DNA of 64,000 bases from Liolophura sinensis (lineage: Eukaryota; Mollusca; Polyplacophora; Chitonida; Chitonidae): assembly GCF_032854445.1 (NCBI RefSeq), contig NW_027017954.1:62001-126000 (forward strand). The letters are read 5' to 3'. The notes below the pieces were generated by a model that did no database searches, was not told the origin of the DNA, and saw only the letters and a list, made by a program, of their open reading frames with translations. Positions 46,176 through 59,170 of the stretch are shown piece after piece; the first letter of the stretch is position 1, and each line of letters starts with the position of its first letter. A program made the translations under genes and the position numbers.

Positions 46176-46824
46176 AGTGTTAGAATTATTTTCCATTTGT
46201 GTGTTACAGTGTGTTTCTGTGAAGAGAGATTACACATTTTAAGTTTGTTCCCTATCTCCGCTACAAAGAGTAACCCCAACAGCAGATTTATTTCATTTAC
46301 CATTCAAAACATCGGTTCACTTATACAACAGCGCTAAATTTTAAAGGTAGAAGAGTAAAACACCGTCGTTGGTAAGTATTTTATATACGTTGTGTTTGTA
46401 AAAGCTGTACTTTATGAGTATGTATGATATTGTATGTGCAACATCCGTGATCAGAAGTCAGATAGAAATGGGAACGTATTTCATGGATACTCTTCTACCA
46501 AGCTCAGAACCCGCATTATAAATGTGGCAGAGTTATGTTTGTGGAACTCTCATATGTTGGAAACCATTGGAAAATGTACTGACGCAGTCTTCTTCCTAGA
46601 TGGACTATGCTGTAAGTCTATAGTATAATGGTGTTCATGTAGAATGACAGTGAGTGGCGAGGTAGGTAAAACACTGATCACCCTTCTGCTGACACAATGA
46701 TTTCTTTCACGTCATTCTTTGCACGCTATATTTTTGGTACTTCATATCCGTGTCCTGTTTGTAAAGACTGGTGACCCATGGAGACCACAGTCAAACTGTC
46801 GCGTTACCTCATCTCGTCTGTACC

Positions 46825-46928
46825 CTATATAACTAGGCACACGACTTGACACAGACCCTGAATGCCTGAAGCCTTAAGACCTGTCAGTTGCTTAGTAGGT
46901 GTTACTGTGAAACTCTTTGGTACCAATA
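46825..46928 (+). promoter_or_regulatory. Putative TATA promoter and 5' UTR of copy B
   Basis: CCCTATATAACTAGGCACAC at about 46823-46842 sits at the same distance from the ATG (46929) as in copy A. The flanking sequence is conserved with U1. Confidence 0.5.
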
Positions 46929-46983
46929 ATGTTCTTCACCACATGTACCATCGTGTATGTGCTCATCAGTGATATCTCATCTG
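46929..46983 (+). CDS. Copy B exon 1: signal peptide
   Basis: ATG at 46929, leader MFFTTCTIVYVLISDISS, phase-1 end and a strong GTAAGT donor at 46984. An upstream in-frame TTG codon is not a likely start. It is inferred to be spliced to the EGF exon at 57589 across a ~10.6 kb intron, or to exon X at 48421. Confidence 0.55.
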
Positions 46984-47184
46984 GTAAGTACCCATTCTCT
47001 TGTTTCGTTGCTTTTGTTAGTATGTTACAGCAAATAATGCAATGTACATATGTCTGTCTGATGGATATACTTAATGCGCATCAAATCACAGACACGTTGT
47101 CTCCATACTGAAGAAAATGTTACTTCAGCCTGTTGTTTGATTGGTTTTCAGTGAAAAGGACATGCGCAATTTTTAAACCATTCC

Positions 47185-47275
47185 ACAAAAGAATTTTATT
47201 TATTTATTTGATTGGTTTTCTACGCCGAACTCAAGAATATTTCACTGATACAACGGCGACAAGCATCAGGGTGGG
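47185..47275 (-). mobile_element. SINE family 1, 3'-end fragment
   Basis: TTATTTATTTGATTGGTTTT, CTACGCCGAACTCAAGAATA and TTTCACTGATACAACGGCG: reverse complement of the SINE end. Orthologous to the fragment at 1018-1072. Confidence 0.6.
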
Positions 47276-48420
47276 ATGGGGGTAGGGACGGAGACAGTCG
47301 AGGGAAAGACAACACGAGTATGATTATGTGGTAGTACGTTATAGCTATGTCAGGATTTGGGATGGTTCCATCACTGGTATGCTGCCCTGTATCAGTTTGG
47401 GAGTGATGACTGGAAGCAAGACAATATATGATCTTGAACGCAAAATACCTATAATATAGTGTGAGCTAAATTCCAAGCTCAGATGCTGATTTTTGGAATG
47501 AGGAAACAATATTTTGGTTGCTTCTCCTACGGCAAACCATCCCGCACTTGGAGATAAAACCTATGTTTTTCTTAAAATTTTAGAATGTTTAAAAAAGCCG
47601 TGTTACGTATTCTCTTTGTGTCTCCGTGTAAAACATTCTTAGTTTGTTTTGGTTCATTGTTATCGGTCAGTAAGAACAGTTAAGCATTATGGACGTCAAT
47701 GACGGCGATACTTTGTGCTCGGGGATTCTCTCATCGATGTCAGGTTGTCATTAGTTATATTAGGTATTAGATATTATCGACGGGTTAATACGCGTGTTAT
47801 CCTTGGCGGCCACTACCCCTAAACTCCCCAACCGCCATATATATTACTTCAGCCCTTCTCTTACCCAAACTATGGAGTCTCATACCCTATCAACATTTAG
47901 GTAAGAGAAACCAAACATAAAAATAATGTTTTTTTATATTATCTGAAAACGGGTACTTCCTGGTTTAAACCCCAATAGCTTGTCTTTACTATGTGCCAAA
48001 AGTATTTATTCGAAAAGTGTATATGTTTTGACTGGAATTGTTTAGAATCTATGATTCGAAAGAGTCATTCATATACCAGCAATCAATACTCGGAAGGCCA
48101 GTTCCCTAAAAACGACGTATAACACCAACCATCACAGAAGTAAGTACTGCCCCTCCGGGCCAGGCAGAACTAGACACATTCATAAAACAGAGTGCAAGAG
48201 ACCCCGGACGGATAAAGGAGAAACAAAAAGAACACAATCAAAAGTACACTTTATAGACGACAGTGCACATGACGCTGCTTCAGTGTGCTTTTCTCCAAAA
48301 TTTCTCTCTCCATGTTGTAAATTGTTTGCTGTTGTGTGTCATATCATTTTTGAGTTGTTAATAACATTCAAAAAAATGTAGCGTGAAATTATTATAACTT
48401 AATGCTTTGTGGTGTTGCAG

Positions 48421-48578
48421 AAAATGCCATTTCGACGACTTGGGTAGATTATAGATATTTCACGAGGGGCAGAATAATCAGGTTTTGTGTTGAACTGGAC
48501 TTAAATGTAGCAAATGTTGATGGTAGGCATAATACGATGACACTGGGTATACTATCAATGTGTCAAAACACCAGATGA
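48421..48578 (+). CDS. Exon X, open copy in U3: unidentified conserved frame
   Basis: The acceptor GTGTTGCAG ends at 48420. Two bases plus 51 codons stay open to TGA at 48576-48578: NAISTTWVDYRYFTRG, RFCVELD, then LNVANVDGRHNTMT. Relative to U2 it lacks 39 bases, exactly 13 codons, so the frame survives. It lies 1.4 kb after the intact signal exon at 46929, and the phases fit (GAA at the joint). U2-U3 differences are almost all amino-acid-changing by eye count, so coding status is unproven. Confidence 0.35.
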
Positions 48579-49604
48579 CATTTATTAATATAACTTGACT
48601 AGTCTTCTGTGCATTGAGAAGGCATCAGAAAACACAACATATTTTGTAGTCAGATAACTTCAGGGGATTTATAGTGGTGTGAGGATGGTCACTCTCACAT
48701 AAAAGGATGGAAAGCTAGGCTGATTACATCGAATATTATGTCATCAGCGATGTATAACCCAGTGCTATGCAGAGTGGATATTTACAGCATTTAGTTCACA
48801 TTGTAACGCTTTATGGACAGACTGCAGGTGAAGCTATTTACTTGTCGTCTTCCAAGTGTCCTACCCAGTGTGTGGGTTTGACAGGGTGTACAGATTACGC
48901 CCTATTTCTCTTCGGAGGTAATCTTATCTTGCCCTAGATAAAAGGTCGGGCATTCCGTATGAGCTGTGGTAATATCATCTGGTTCTTTGCAAAGACCATG
49001 TAGTTCCCCCAATGTAGGAATGAAAAGAGTTAGGCGATTGACTGGATGATTAAAAGATCTCTAACCTCACTATTTGCTCATTTGACAAACATACACAGAT
49101 ATATAAACTATTTATAATGTACAGAAGGGGAGATATAAGTGTCAACTATAGCATTCCAAAACGTTCTGTAATATTTCTTATTTCTTTATAACCAAGAGCT
49201 TCGCTTTACTGATGCTTTGAATTTATTTGCGGAATCCGCTTTCCTCATGCCGATTTCTTATTACGGTTCTAACAATGCTATTCTCAGATTAAGAAAGTTG
49301 AATTATGCGTCGTTGTTGACTTTCTTAACCTAAGTAACAATGAATTTTAGAAGACATTTAGGTTAGCACTAAAACAGAAAGACATGTAAGACTGGTCGAC
49401 TGGGAAAAAATATATTTATCGATGACGTTGCGGTGTTGAGCTTGATACTTTCTTAATCCTTCTTGACCCTGAAGCCGGTATAGAATTGGTAGATTGTGCA
49501 TAAAAAAATGGATCGTGGTGTAAATTGTTGCTACAAGACCTTAACTTCAAGACTGCCCGACTGACCGACCTCTAGCCGACGGCCTTAGATCGATCAGCCT
49601 AAAA

Positions 49605-49795
49605 TACCAAATTTATGTAGAAACATAAACATGAGAGCTGATAAAAGAGTTATCGTGTGTTTGAGACAATGTGAATTATCGCCAAGTTCATGTGGTAACA
49701 CCGTACTATAAGTCTTGATATGAGCAAAGCTGTGGATATGTTTGTCAGTGTGACTCACGTGGTAACCGTGACACATGACAGTGTTCTTATATAGA
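49605..49795 (+). repeat. Five-copy conserved noncoding block, copy 4
   Basis: Contains GAGACAATGTGAATTATCGC, ACACCGTACTATAAGTCTTG and GTGACTCACGTGGTAACCG. It precedes unit U4. Confidence 0.6.
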
Positions 49796-50462
49796 GAGCA
49801 TTAGAATTAATTTCCATTTGGGTGTTACAGTGTGTTACTGTGAAGAGAGATTACACATTTCAAGTTCGTTCCATATCTCTGCTGCATTAAGTACCCTTAA
49901 CCGCAGATTTATTTCATTTATTGCTCAAAATAATTGCTAAATTTTAAAGGTAGAAGAAAGCGCAAAGTATAACAGTGGCGTTTTTAAGTAACTTACGTAC
50001 ATTATGTTTGTGAATACTGTAATGTATGTGTTCTTATGGTATAATCATACCTGTTTAAAGATATGTGATCAGAAGTCAGATAAAAATGGGAACGTATTTT
50101 ATGGATACTCTATTACCTAACTCAGAAGCCGAGTGATGGTTGTAGAACTCTTATAAAGCATAATGGTGTTCATGTAGAAGGACACAGTGATTGCCGAGGT
50201 AAGTAGAAACACCGATCACTTTTCAACTGATACTATGATTTCTTTCAAGTCTTTCTTTGCACGCCGCATTTGTGGCATTTGAGATAGGCTACTGCTAGTA
50301 CAGAAAACTTGGTGACCCGTGAAGACCAGTGTCAAGCTGTTGCGTTACCTTACCTCGTCTGTACCCTATACAACTAGGCATACGACACAAAACCTGAATG
50401 CGTGTAAGCTTAAGACATGTCAGTTGTTCAGTAAGTGTTACTTTAAAATTTTTCTGGTAGCA

Positions 50463-50516
50463 ATGATCTTAATCACCATCTGTATCGCCCTGTATCTCCT
50501 CATCAGTGATGTGTAT
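50463..50516 (+). pseudogene. Decayed signal-peptide exon in U4
   Basis: ATG at 50463 opens MILITICIALYLLISDV, but the ATCTCATCCGG stretch holding the phase-1 exon end and donor is deleted. The remaining GTGTAT would be a phase-0 site. It is inactive as a first exon for this gene. Confidence 0.6.
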
Positions 50517-50764
50517 CCATTCTCTTGTTTCGTTGTTTCTGTTAGTATACTGGAGCAAATAAGGAAATGCATCTGTCTCAACCTACACTGATGGATATAC
50601 TTAATGCGCATCAAATCACACAGACGTTGTCTCCATACTGAAGAAAATGTTACTTCAGCCTGTTGTATGATAGCTAACTGGTTTATAACGTTAATACTTT
50701 ACCAGTGTAGCGGAACTTACCCATCAGCGAAAGGGACATGCACAATTTTTAAGCATTTCAACAA

Positions 50765-50850
50765 AAGAAATTTATTTATTGATTTGGTTGCTGTTTTTCG
50801 CCGAACTCCAGAATATTTCACTTTTGCAATGGCGGTCAGCATTACAGTGG
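50765..50850 (-). mobile_element. SINE family 1, 3'-end fragment, followed by a poly-G run
   Basis: TTTTTCGCCGAACTCCAGAA and TATTTCACTTTTGCAATGGC match the SINE end in reverse. A G-rich stretch with about 16 consecutive G follows at 50876-50892. Confidence 0.6.
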
Positions 50851-51059
50851 GAGGAGGAGGGGAGGGAGACAATTGTGGGGGGGGGGGGGGGGAACAACAA
50901 ATCTCAGTACCTGTCTTACTTAAATAACTTTGCTATAATAAGAACATTATGGACGTCAATGACGGCGATACTTTGTGCTCGGGGATTGTCTCATCGATGT
51001 TAGGTGGTCATTAGTTACATTAGGTATTGGGTATTCTTGACAACAGGTTAATGCAAGAC

Positions 51060-51245
51060 CCAAGAACCTGTCACCAATGCAGCCTTTTCTTTGGTCGTAG
51101 GTGGGAAGGTTTCTCAGCAACCTGCGATTGGTCGTTGGTTTCCTCCGGGCTCTACCGGGTTTCCTTCTAAAATAATGCTGTTCGCCACCGTATGAATAAA
51201 GTATTCTTGAGTACGGCGTAAAACACTGATCAAATAAATAAATGA
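51060..51245 (+). mobile_element. SINE family 1, 5'-truncated
   Basis: CCTGTCACCAATGCAGCCTT, CAACCTGCGATTGGTCGTTG, TTCTTGAGTACGGCGTAAAA and a CAAATAAATAAATGA tail match 33315-33512. Confidence 0.75.
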
Positions 51246-51599
51246 AATCAGTGTGATTTCCACGTATAAATTTGTCCGGGAATATACATTGTCTAGGTAA
51301 AGGGCCAACTGACTCATACTCAACTGACTGTGTGGTGAGGGGGTCTTCTCAGTGTGAGTGCTAAGTTTACACAACACTACTGTAACTGTTGCTGACATTC
51401 CCTCAGAACAATTTCTCTCTCCATGTTGTAAATTTTTGCTGTTGGACGGCAGAGACATAGAGAAACTACAACATATTCCAGTTGTATTTCATAAAGTGAA
51501 ATTATTATAACTGACGGCGTTGTGGTTTTGCACAAAATGCCATTTCGACGTTCGGCTAGACAATAGATGTTTCACGGCGGGCAGTTAAATCTGGTTTTA

Positions 51600-51729
51600 T
51601 GTTGAACTGGACAAAGAATACAAAGATTTACTCAAAACAAATGGCGAATACTTAAATGTAGCAAATGTTGATGACAGGCATAATACGATGACCCTGGGTG
51701 TAGTGTCTATGCGTCAAAGCACCAGATGA
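51600..51729 (+). pseudogene. Exon X remnant in U4, acceptor lost
   Basis: YVELDKEYKDLLKTNGEYLN and TMTLGVVSM are kept to TGA at 51727-51729. The acceptor reads TTTTGCAC instead of GTTGCAG, and the upstream part has a small deletion and a stop (TAG near 51557). Confidence 0.45.
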
Positions 51730-51918
51730 CATTCATAAATGCAACTTGGCTAGCTTTCTGCGCGTTGAGAAAGCATAAGATAACTTCAGGGGATAGTGGG
51801 AACCCAAGAACCTATTCATAGTGGAGTAAGGATGGTCACTCTCCCATAAAAGGTAGGGAAAGCTAGGCTGATTACATTGAATATTATGTCATCAGTGATG
51901 TATAAACCATTCTGTGCA

Positions 51919-52003
51919 CCGGCCCCGATAGCACAGTTAGTAGAGGGCCACTTGGCGTTCAGCGTGAAGGGGTAGTGCAACGACTGGTTGACCCGTAGTG
52001 ATA
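51919..52003 (+). mobile_element. SINE family 2 fragment next to the second Tc1-like element
   Basis: CCGATAGCACAGTTAGTAGA (tRNA-like head), then TTGGCGTTCAGCGTGAAGGG and GCAACGACTGGTTGACCCG; it breaks off just before the transposon region. Confidence 0.75.
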
Positions 52004-52128
52004 AAAAGCCCTGTGCCTGGTGTTTCTCCAGTGATCTTCATTCAGAGAGAGGTCAAATTACCTCGCGCATAACGGAGTTCTCGGTTTCGCATGGAACAAA
52101 AAGTAGTGTAGCGGGGATTCCGGCTATG

Positions 52129-53138
52129 CCACATGCTACTCCAATGCCAATTCGCCAGAGAGTGATTGCCCTCCATCAAGAAGGCTTCAAACAGTCCGAT
52201 GTTGCCGATTTTGTAGGCATATCGCAAAGTACAGTCAGCAAAACCATCAGACGTCATCGAGACGTGGGTCATTTGCAGCCACGTCAAACTCCAGGACAAC
52301 CACGACTGACTACGAGACGGGATGACCGCCGACTGCTCAATCTCTCTCGCACAAACCGGAAAATGTCTGCGAACCTTCTTCGCCGTTTGTGGCGGAGGCA
52401 TTACGGAATCAATGTTTCCCGAACAACGGTGAATCGCAGATTACTTCAGCATGGTTATCGAGCAAGACGTATGACCAAATTTCCCCGCCTAACCGCCCAA
52501 CATAGAGTCCAAAGGCCTCGCTGGGCTAGGGAGCACAAACAATTGCAGTAAGGGCATTGGCGACATGTGCTCTTCACGGATGAGAGTCGCTTCTTCCTGA
52601 AACCTGTGGACGAAAGGCAAAAGGTTCGTCGTTTGCGAGGAGAAAGCCTTCGAGATAAATGTGTGAAGGAAAACAATCAAGGGGGTGGCGATATTGGGCC
52701 GGTATTCACTATGGTGAAAAAACGCCGTTGGTGGTGCCCGACGAAAACGTCAACGCCGTCGTGTACATTGATATCCTTGAAAACCATTGCCTTCTATACG
52801 CACGAAGGGTTTATGGAGACAATTTTCGTTTGCAAGACGACAACGCTACACCACACAGGGCCGCTGCAACACGAGAATTTCTTCGGGCACAAGGGGTGGA
52901 TCAGTTACCTTGGCCATCGTGTTCCCCTGATATGAACCCAATAGAACATGCCTGGGACAAGTTAGGGCGAGCCATCAACGCACGTGACAATATTGCTGAA
53001 AATCTGCAAGAACTGGCACAGGCTCTGATCAATGAGTGGAACGTTCTGCCCATTGAATTCATTAACAATCTGGTCGACAGTATGCAACGACGTCTTGACG
53101 CATTGATTCGTGTCAGGGGTGGTCATACGAGATATTAA
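52129..53138 (+). pseudogene. Second Tc1/mariner-type transposase (DD34E), stop and frameshift
   Basis: MPHATPMPIRQRVIALHQEG, with VADFVGISQSTVSKTIRRH as helix-turn-helix, runs to a TAA at 52549-52551 inside what should be one frame. It continues HVLFTDESRFF with the first catalytic Asp (52579). It shifts frame near 52685 and ends with QDDNATPHRA (Asp 52839) and NPIEHAWD (Glu 52944, 34 residues later), then VRGGHTRY and a stop. It is a different family member from the 40.5-kb element. TIRs were not found by eye. Inactive. Confidence 0.88.
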
Positions 53139-54324
53139 TGACTGTTTCTCTTACAAACTGTATTGTCTGTAACTTATAATACGAAGGGAACAAATACGTT
53201 TATGTTTGTGATATGGAGACATTGCAGTAAAGCCTTCAATCCTTTCGTCTTGAAATGCCAGTTTTTGTTTTTACGCCGTTCTACAGCCTATAATCGATCC
53301 ATTAAATATTACAATAGGCTGATATGTGTAGAAAAGACCAACATTTGGTGTTATGCTGATATCTACGCCATAATCAAGCATTCAATGCCGCGTACAATTA
53401 GAATAACTCCGAATTCAGTCGTCGAATTAATTTATTCCAACTTTATGGTCAACAGTGTATTTAGTACTGCAAATTCCCGTTCCTTACATTTTTAACCTCA
53501 GAAGGGTCACAAGTTGACATAATTGGTCAACAAAAGATTGCTCTGGTTTTACTCTCTATGGTGTACGTCTATCACACACAGTCGTCGCTGCTCTGATTTT
53601 ACTCTCTATGATGTCCGTTTTTAATTACATTGTATTCCTACATAAACCGGGATTCTGCCGATGGACTAAGCATCCCCGAGGCATGGTTCCTTTTCATTGT
53701 TTTAATGTGATTGTATGTTAAATGTGATGACAACACAATATTTTGAGAATTTCTAGACCACTGACGTCTAATAAATAGCAATTAACATCACTGCGGAATC
53801 CACTTTGTCCATTCCGATTTCTTATTACGGTTCTGTGAATGTTATTTTTGGATTAAGAAACTTCAGTCGACTTTCTGAAACAACCTTAATAACAATGAAA
53901 GTTATAAGACATCCAGATTAGTACTAAAACAGAAAAAAAAATGTAAAACTGGTCGACTGGAAAAATTGTATATTTATCACTGATGTTGCGGCTTTGAGCT
54001 TGATACTTCCTTGATCCTCCTTAATCGCCATAGCCGGAATGCAGATGGTATGTAACGCGTAACAGAGGTTGCGTCGTAGAAATTGTTGTTATCATTGGTG
54101 TAAGACCCTAACTTCAAAACTGACCGTCTGATTGTCGGACAGACCTCTGATCACCTACCATACATCAGCGTAAAACAGCAGTCCGGATTGAAATATGTAA
54201 AAAAAATAAAGATATACAAACGGTAAATTGAGCTGATAACATCCACAGGAGTGGCAGTCATCATTTTCTTGATTATGCATGTGAAGTTGTCGAGATTTTA
54301 AACAGTAACATTTTGAACGTGAGC

Positions 54325-55150
54325 GTTATCACAGCCCGCAATAATCGTTACCCCAACCCACAGTGATAGTTACCCAACCCACAGTAACCGCCATCACAAC
54401 CCGTGGAAATCGTTACTCCAACTTGCATTAATCGTCACGTCAACCCAAAGTAACAGTTACCAAATCTGCACTATTCGTTTTCACTACCCGTAATGATCGT
54501 TACCCCAACTTGCAAATATTCCTTGCCCCAACCCACAGTAATAGTTACCCAACCCACAGTAATAGTTACACACCCCACATTAATACTTACTCAGCCCACA
54601 ATAATACTTACACAACCCACAGTAATAGTTACCCCAACCCACAGTAATACTTACACAATCCACAGTAACAGTAATAGTTACACCAACCCACAGTAATAGT
54701 TACCCAACCAGCAGTAATTATTATCACAACCCGTAGGAAAAGTTACCCAACTCACCGTAATCGTTATTACAACCCACAGTAACAGTTACCCAACTCCCAA
54801 TAATCGTTATCACAATCCACGGTAATAGCTACCCAACCCGCAACAATAGTTACCCAACCCGCGGTAATCGTTATCCCAACACACAGTAATAGTTTCCCAA
54901 ACCCACAGTAATAGTTACCCCAACCTGTAAGATTAGTTACCAAACTCACAGTAATCGTTTTTACAACCCACAGTAATAGTTACCCCAACTCCCAATAATC
55001 GATATCACAGTAATTGCTAACCCAACCCACAGTAATAGTTACCCAACACGAAATAATCGCTATCACAACCTACAGTAATAGTTACCCCAGCCCGCAGTAA
55101 TCGTTATCATTACCCGCGGTAATCGTTACCCCAACCCACAGTAACCGCTA
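54325..55150 (+). repeat. Minisatellite, copy B, uninterrupted
   Basis: CCAACCCACAGTAATAGTTA- and AATAATCGTTATCACAAC-type units, orthologous to 8150-9535. The flanks are shared with copy A, TTAAACAGTAACATTTTGAA on the left and ACTCAAAAGAACTCAAA on the right. Confidence 0.9.
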
Positions 55151-57339
55151 CCGTTACTCAAAAGAACTCAAACTGTGTCCCAATTGTACTCGTATGTATA
55201 TAGTGCTGCCGAACACGTTTTTGTAAAATTTAAAGGGATTGTTACCAAATCTTCTTGATAACTTAATTACACGGTGAGTTGTTTAGTTTTGCATCTTTTG
55301 TTTAGAGTTTAACATTGGTTTGTGTAAGCCTTGTGTGTTTACTGTGTGGATTCCCATACCATTTAAAATCAAATGGCTTTCCATTTGTCCTGCTGGAGGG
55401 CAAATCCCAACGTGGGGTGTCCTGGGTCTGTCTCGCTGCTAGCTGCCATTTCTGTTAGAGCTGGTTGATATTTTCTCATTTTTAACGCACCAGGGAACTA
55501 TTTAAAGGTATTCAAAATCTTCCAAAAACACTCTCTTATTACATAAGGGCAAATGCATCATTCTCGCCATTAGCTGAGTGATGCCTTAAATATTGTGTAA
55601 AAGTTAAATGACACACATTTAACATGGTCTTAAAATGAGATCCTGGGGTCTAATTTTAAGTCAGTGTGAAAATATATTGGATTGATTTGATTTTTGATTT
55701 ATTGATTTTTTGATTTATTTATTTATTTGATTTTAAGCTGTACTCAAGAATATTTCATTTATTCGACTATTTTTCCTAGGAAATACCCATACGGGTATTT
55801 GGTACCCATTCGCATTAGGCTGGACTCGCAATTGTTGCATCAGTAACTATGATGTAGGTACTGAACGTTCTGTTCATATTTACCCTCAGTCGGAGTATTA
55901 TAATCGCTGTAAAATTTATAAGAGATGATATTACGTTACATGACTTGCATGTATGTTTAGAAGAGAAAGCTTAGGGATGGGAACAGGAGTTTTGTTTAGA
56001 GAGGAATACTGTTTTGAACACAAGAAAGCGCATATTTGGTTAGTGAATGAACACGGTGTCCACTTCGGTTCATTGACCGGCAAATACCTTTAACTTGAAT
56101 GGCAGCTGAAACACTGTATTATTGTTTCAGAAATATATATGTTTGCCGACATTTTCAAGTAAATGTCCACCGAAATGAGCATGTAGAATAAAGAATAGAG
56201 AAAAGATAATAGCTGAGTCTTCTGAAAACAGGCCGTATTTGACCGGTTACATGAGGCCAATTGCCAACTATCACAATGTCATCGGTGCTCTGGTTTCACT
56301 CTCTACGTTATAATCTGTTGTATTTAATTGAGTTTGAGTCTTGTATATTTAACTGAGTTTGGTGACTACGATGATAACTTTGATAACAATCTAGTTTTAC
56401 TTTCCATGCTGATGTCCTTTGTATGGCACAAACCAGGGTTCTGTTGGTAAACTTAGTCCCAATTCTTGGTTTCTTGGCATTGTTTATATGTAAATGTCTA
56501 TGACATGTGACGACACAGCAGATCAAGTAATTGTTGCTCAGTGATCTTCCTCACATTGCATTTAACATCACGCACTGCATTTTTAGACCCAGTTCTGCTT
56601 AAACCATTTTGTTACTACATTTGGGAGTTTGTTGTTGTTAAAAGACTTACCTGAACCCTCACAATAATTTCTTTTGTATTCAAGATCTGCAAAACTTTCA
56701 ACGTTCTGTTGGTGGGCTATTTATTAACGAGAACTGTCCCGACTGTCTTGTTTTCATGTAGATGTGTATTAAGTGTGGACATCATTTTGAGCAACTCTCG
56801 ACCAGTTAAGGGTAAATAATAATAATTTGCAATTTTCCACGTCCCAAAGAAAACATATCATTATGTAACTGAATTTAATGAGTAAGAAAAGGATTTGAAC
56901 CTGCCCATCGGGTGTGTTTTACATCAGTACTAATTTCCTATTTCCAGTCGTACGTTGAAGGACTGGCAGCAACAGGTGGATAGTCGTGGGTTTTCCACAG
57001 ACTCCACCATAATACAGCCTGTCCTCGCATAAGTGAAATATTCTTGAGTGCGGTGTAAAACACCAATCCAATAAATATGAACAACACTATTACAATTATA
57101 TGCACTATTAACCATATCAAACAATCTGAACCAAGCAGAATCGTGGGCAATGCCGGCCTTCAATTTTACACATTTACCTCCTAGAACTGTGTTCGTTTTG
57201 CAAGAGCACGTCAACGTTTCTCACAACCAGAATAATAGGGGTTAATAAGCAGTTGAGTCGTTTTGCCTGTCAATCTTCGGACTTTTAATTACTGTCCATG
57301 TAAAAATATCATCGCTGATAACCTTAATATTGCAACACA
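55151..57339. other. Intron 1 of copy B, no gene
   Basis: Matches 9536-9744 and then 11615-14049 in copy A. It contains SINE family 1 pieces at about 55700-55785 (reverse, trimmed) and 56965-57080 (forward). Nothing coding is recognised. Confidence 0.55.
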
Positions 57340-57540
57340 GACTGAGTCTGCTTGTGAGGAGTACGAAACACAGATGGGCGAGAAGTATAAATATAAGGGC
57401 TAATAAAAACTATTATCCTGTGTTCGAGACACACGTGAATTATTGCCAAATTCATGTAGTAACATCGTACCTTAGGCTATAGGTATATCTGTCATTGTGA
57501 CCCGCGCGTTACCCGGCCAAATAACAGTGTAATTATGACA
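57340..57540 (+). repeat. Five-copy conserved noncoding block, copy 5
   Basis: GAGTACGAAACACAGATGGG, GAGACACACGTGAATTATTG and CTGTCATTGTGACCCGCGCG match 14050-14240. It sits just before the first EGF exon of copy B. Confidence 0.6.
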
Positions 57541-57588
57541 GTGTGACTTAAGCTCCTTGTAATTGTGCCATTTATATTATAGTTTCAG

Positions 57589-57723
57589 CTGTGTGCTCCA
57601 ACGGTACATACGGAACAGACTGTAAATACGACTGTCACTGTAATACTAGTGTGACCTGTGACCCTCAGAATGGTTGTGGAGGGAACTGCGCTGCAAGTTG
57701 GGACGGACCCACGTGCCAAAGGC
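57589..57723 (+). CDS. Copy B exon 2: EGF-like module (intact)
   Basis: Acceptor GTTTCAG ends at 57588; donor GTAAGT at 57724; 135 nt, phase 1. Reads VCSNGTYGTDCKYDCHCNTS, GGNCAASWDGPTCQR: the complete laminin-type EGF ending W-D-G-P-T-C that copy A loses by frameshift. Confidence 0.87.
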
Positions 57724-58101
57724 GTAAGTAGTCAATGGGCTTTAACTGCATTGTTTGGCAGTATTATAAACGGTCACCAGCAAAAACTCAGCAGCGAAAG
57801 TACATTCTAGTCTTGCCTCATCTCACTGAATATGCGGAAGACAATAGGATCCACTGTCACCAGTGTTATCTTCTTGTGGTGTATGTCTGCCTGAAAGCTT
57901 TGTGGTTTTTATCACAAGAACTATCAGAAAAGGAACCATGATTAAGAACATTCCATCTTTCATATAAATAATAACGTATTTATTTATTTGATTGGGGTTT
58001 TATTTTACTGCTACGACGGCAACCAGCTTTGTTTACTTGTTTGGCAGCTGTATATATCCCCATTTACGACAACATTATCATGAATAGCTTGATATTTATA
58101 G

Positions 58102-58311
58102 GAAATGTCGCTCTGGGAAAACCAACAAATCAGTCGTCAGACTACCATGGACACACATCTAACCTGGCTGTTGACGGTATACTGGGACATTCTTACGCGG
58201 GTACACCTTGTACGCACACAGTGAGTAAATCAAGTTCAGGTTCCTGGAGAGTAACACTGAACGCTGTGTACTGGATTAACAACTTCACCATATACAACAG
58301 AAAAGAAGGCT
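58102..58311 (+). CDS. Copy B exon 3: FTP/fucolectin-type domain, N-terminal half
   Basis: Acceptor TTTATAG; donor GTAAGT at 58312. Reads NVALGKPTNQSSDYHGHTSN, LAVDGILGHSY, CTHTVSKSSSGSWRVTLNAV and FTIYNRKE. NQSS is the typical FTP start (copy A has FHSS). Against copy A, by eye, 14 codons change the amino acid and 1 is silent out of about 70. Many of the changed codons carry 2 or 3 base differences. Extracellular lectin-like role inferred from the family. Confidence 0.88.
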
Positions 58312-59170
58312 GTAAGTAACCATGTTTAGTCTGATTATTTTCTGTTTCTCTGATTTCCCTGTTTATTTGCACAATGATAGGCATTTTGTTTTTCTTTTGC
58401 TTTACGTTATTTTCAACGCTTTCAATAATGGGATTGGTGCAACACTTTATATCGCAAGAAAAACCAAACAAGTTACCTCTGCAGAGTAGAGATTTCTGTT
58501 AAATACGTATTCGCTTCAGTAATATTCTATTTTCTCTACGGAAAAAAAACGAGCCAACATTGTAAACAAAATTGGATAAATGTAACTCATTTTAAAGTTA
58601 TAATGAGAGACACCGCCACGGTGTGACTGTCAGCTCCTCTACGTTGGCCTCGTGTTCGAACCAGTAGACATTGTCGGTGTCATATAAATGAATGAGGTGC
58701 ATAACACTTACAATGTAAATGAAGGTGAAGGTTCAAACCAGTTTGTACATTCCTCTGTTCTGGCAGTTCGTGTCCACAATTTAACGTTAGTTGAAGATCG
58801 CTTGTCTAATATGCTAGTCACCAATTTGCCAAAGGTCGATGGTTTCTCCCGTGCAATCGGTTTTCCTCCACCCATGACCTAATTTCCATCATACAATTCC
58901 TGAGCATAGGCTAACGCTACAATCAGATAAATCACTGAATATTTATGTATAAAAAGCAGAATGATATTGCGTTATGCAATAAAGGTATGCAGCCCATAAT
59001 GATAGTTGTCGTCTCTTCGAAACTTATCTGTGTCTATCCTTGAGTTTTTACCAAAGAATGTTTTCTTCCTCACAAAAATTTGTTGTGTTACGAGAATTCA
59101 GTTGAGCAGAGTAATTAGAGGAATCCCTTTTATCACAACACATGAATCTATAGCTTTATGTTCTTTACAG

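Larger units (their letters stand above)
46176..49815 (+). repeat. Nested 5' duplication unit U3 (copy B)
   Basis: Orthologue of U1: it matches 1-3438 block by block, for example CTTCATATCCGTG near 46740, the promoter, CTTGGCGGCCACTACCCCT at about 47802, exon X at 48421 and TTCTTATTACGGTTCT at about 49256. It holds both an intact signal exon and an open exon X. Otherwise no gene seen. Confidence 0.7.
49816..54320 (+). repeat. Nested 5' duplication unit U4 (copy B)
   Basis: Orthologue of U2, interrupted by SINE pieces and a Tc1-like element (51919-53458), which replaces about 0.7 kb of the unit. It carries the decayed signal exon (50463) and an acceptor-dead exon X remnant (51600-51729). Confidence 0.7.

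Noticed and set aside
50876-50892. Run of about 16 G
   Set aside because: A simple homopolymer next to a SINE fragment; could be partly a sequencing artefact. No function supported.
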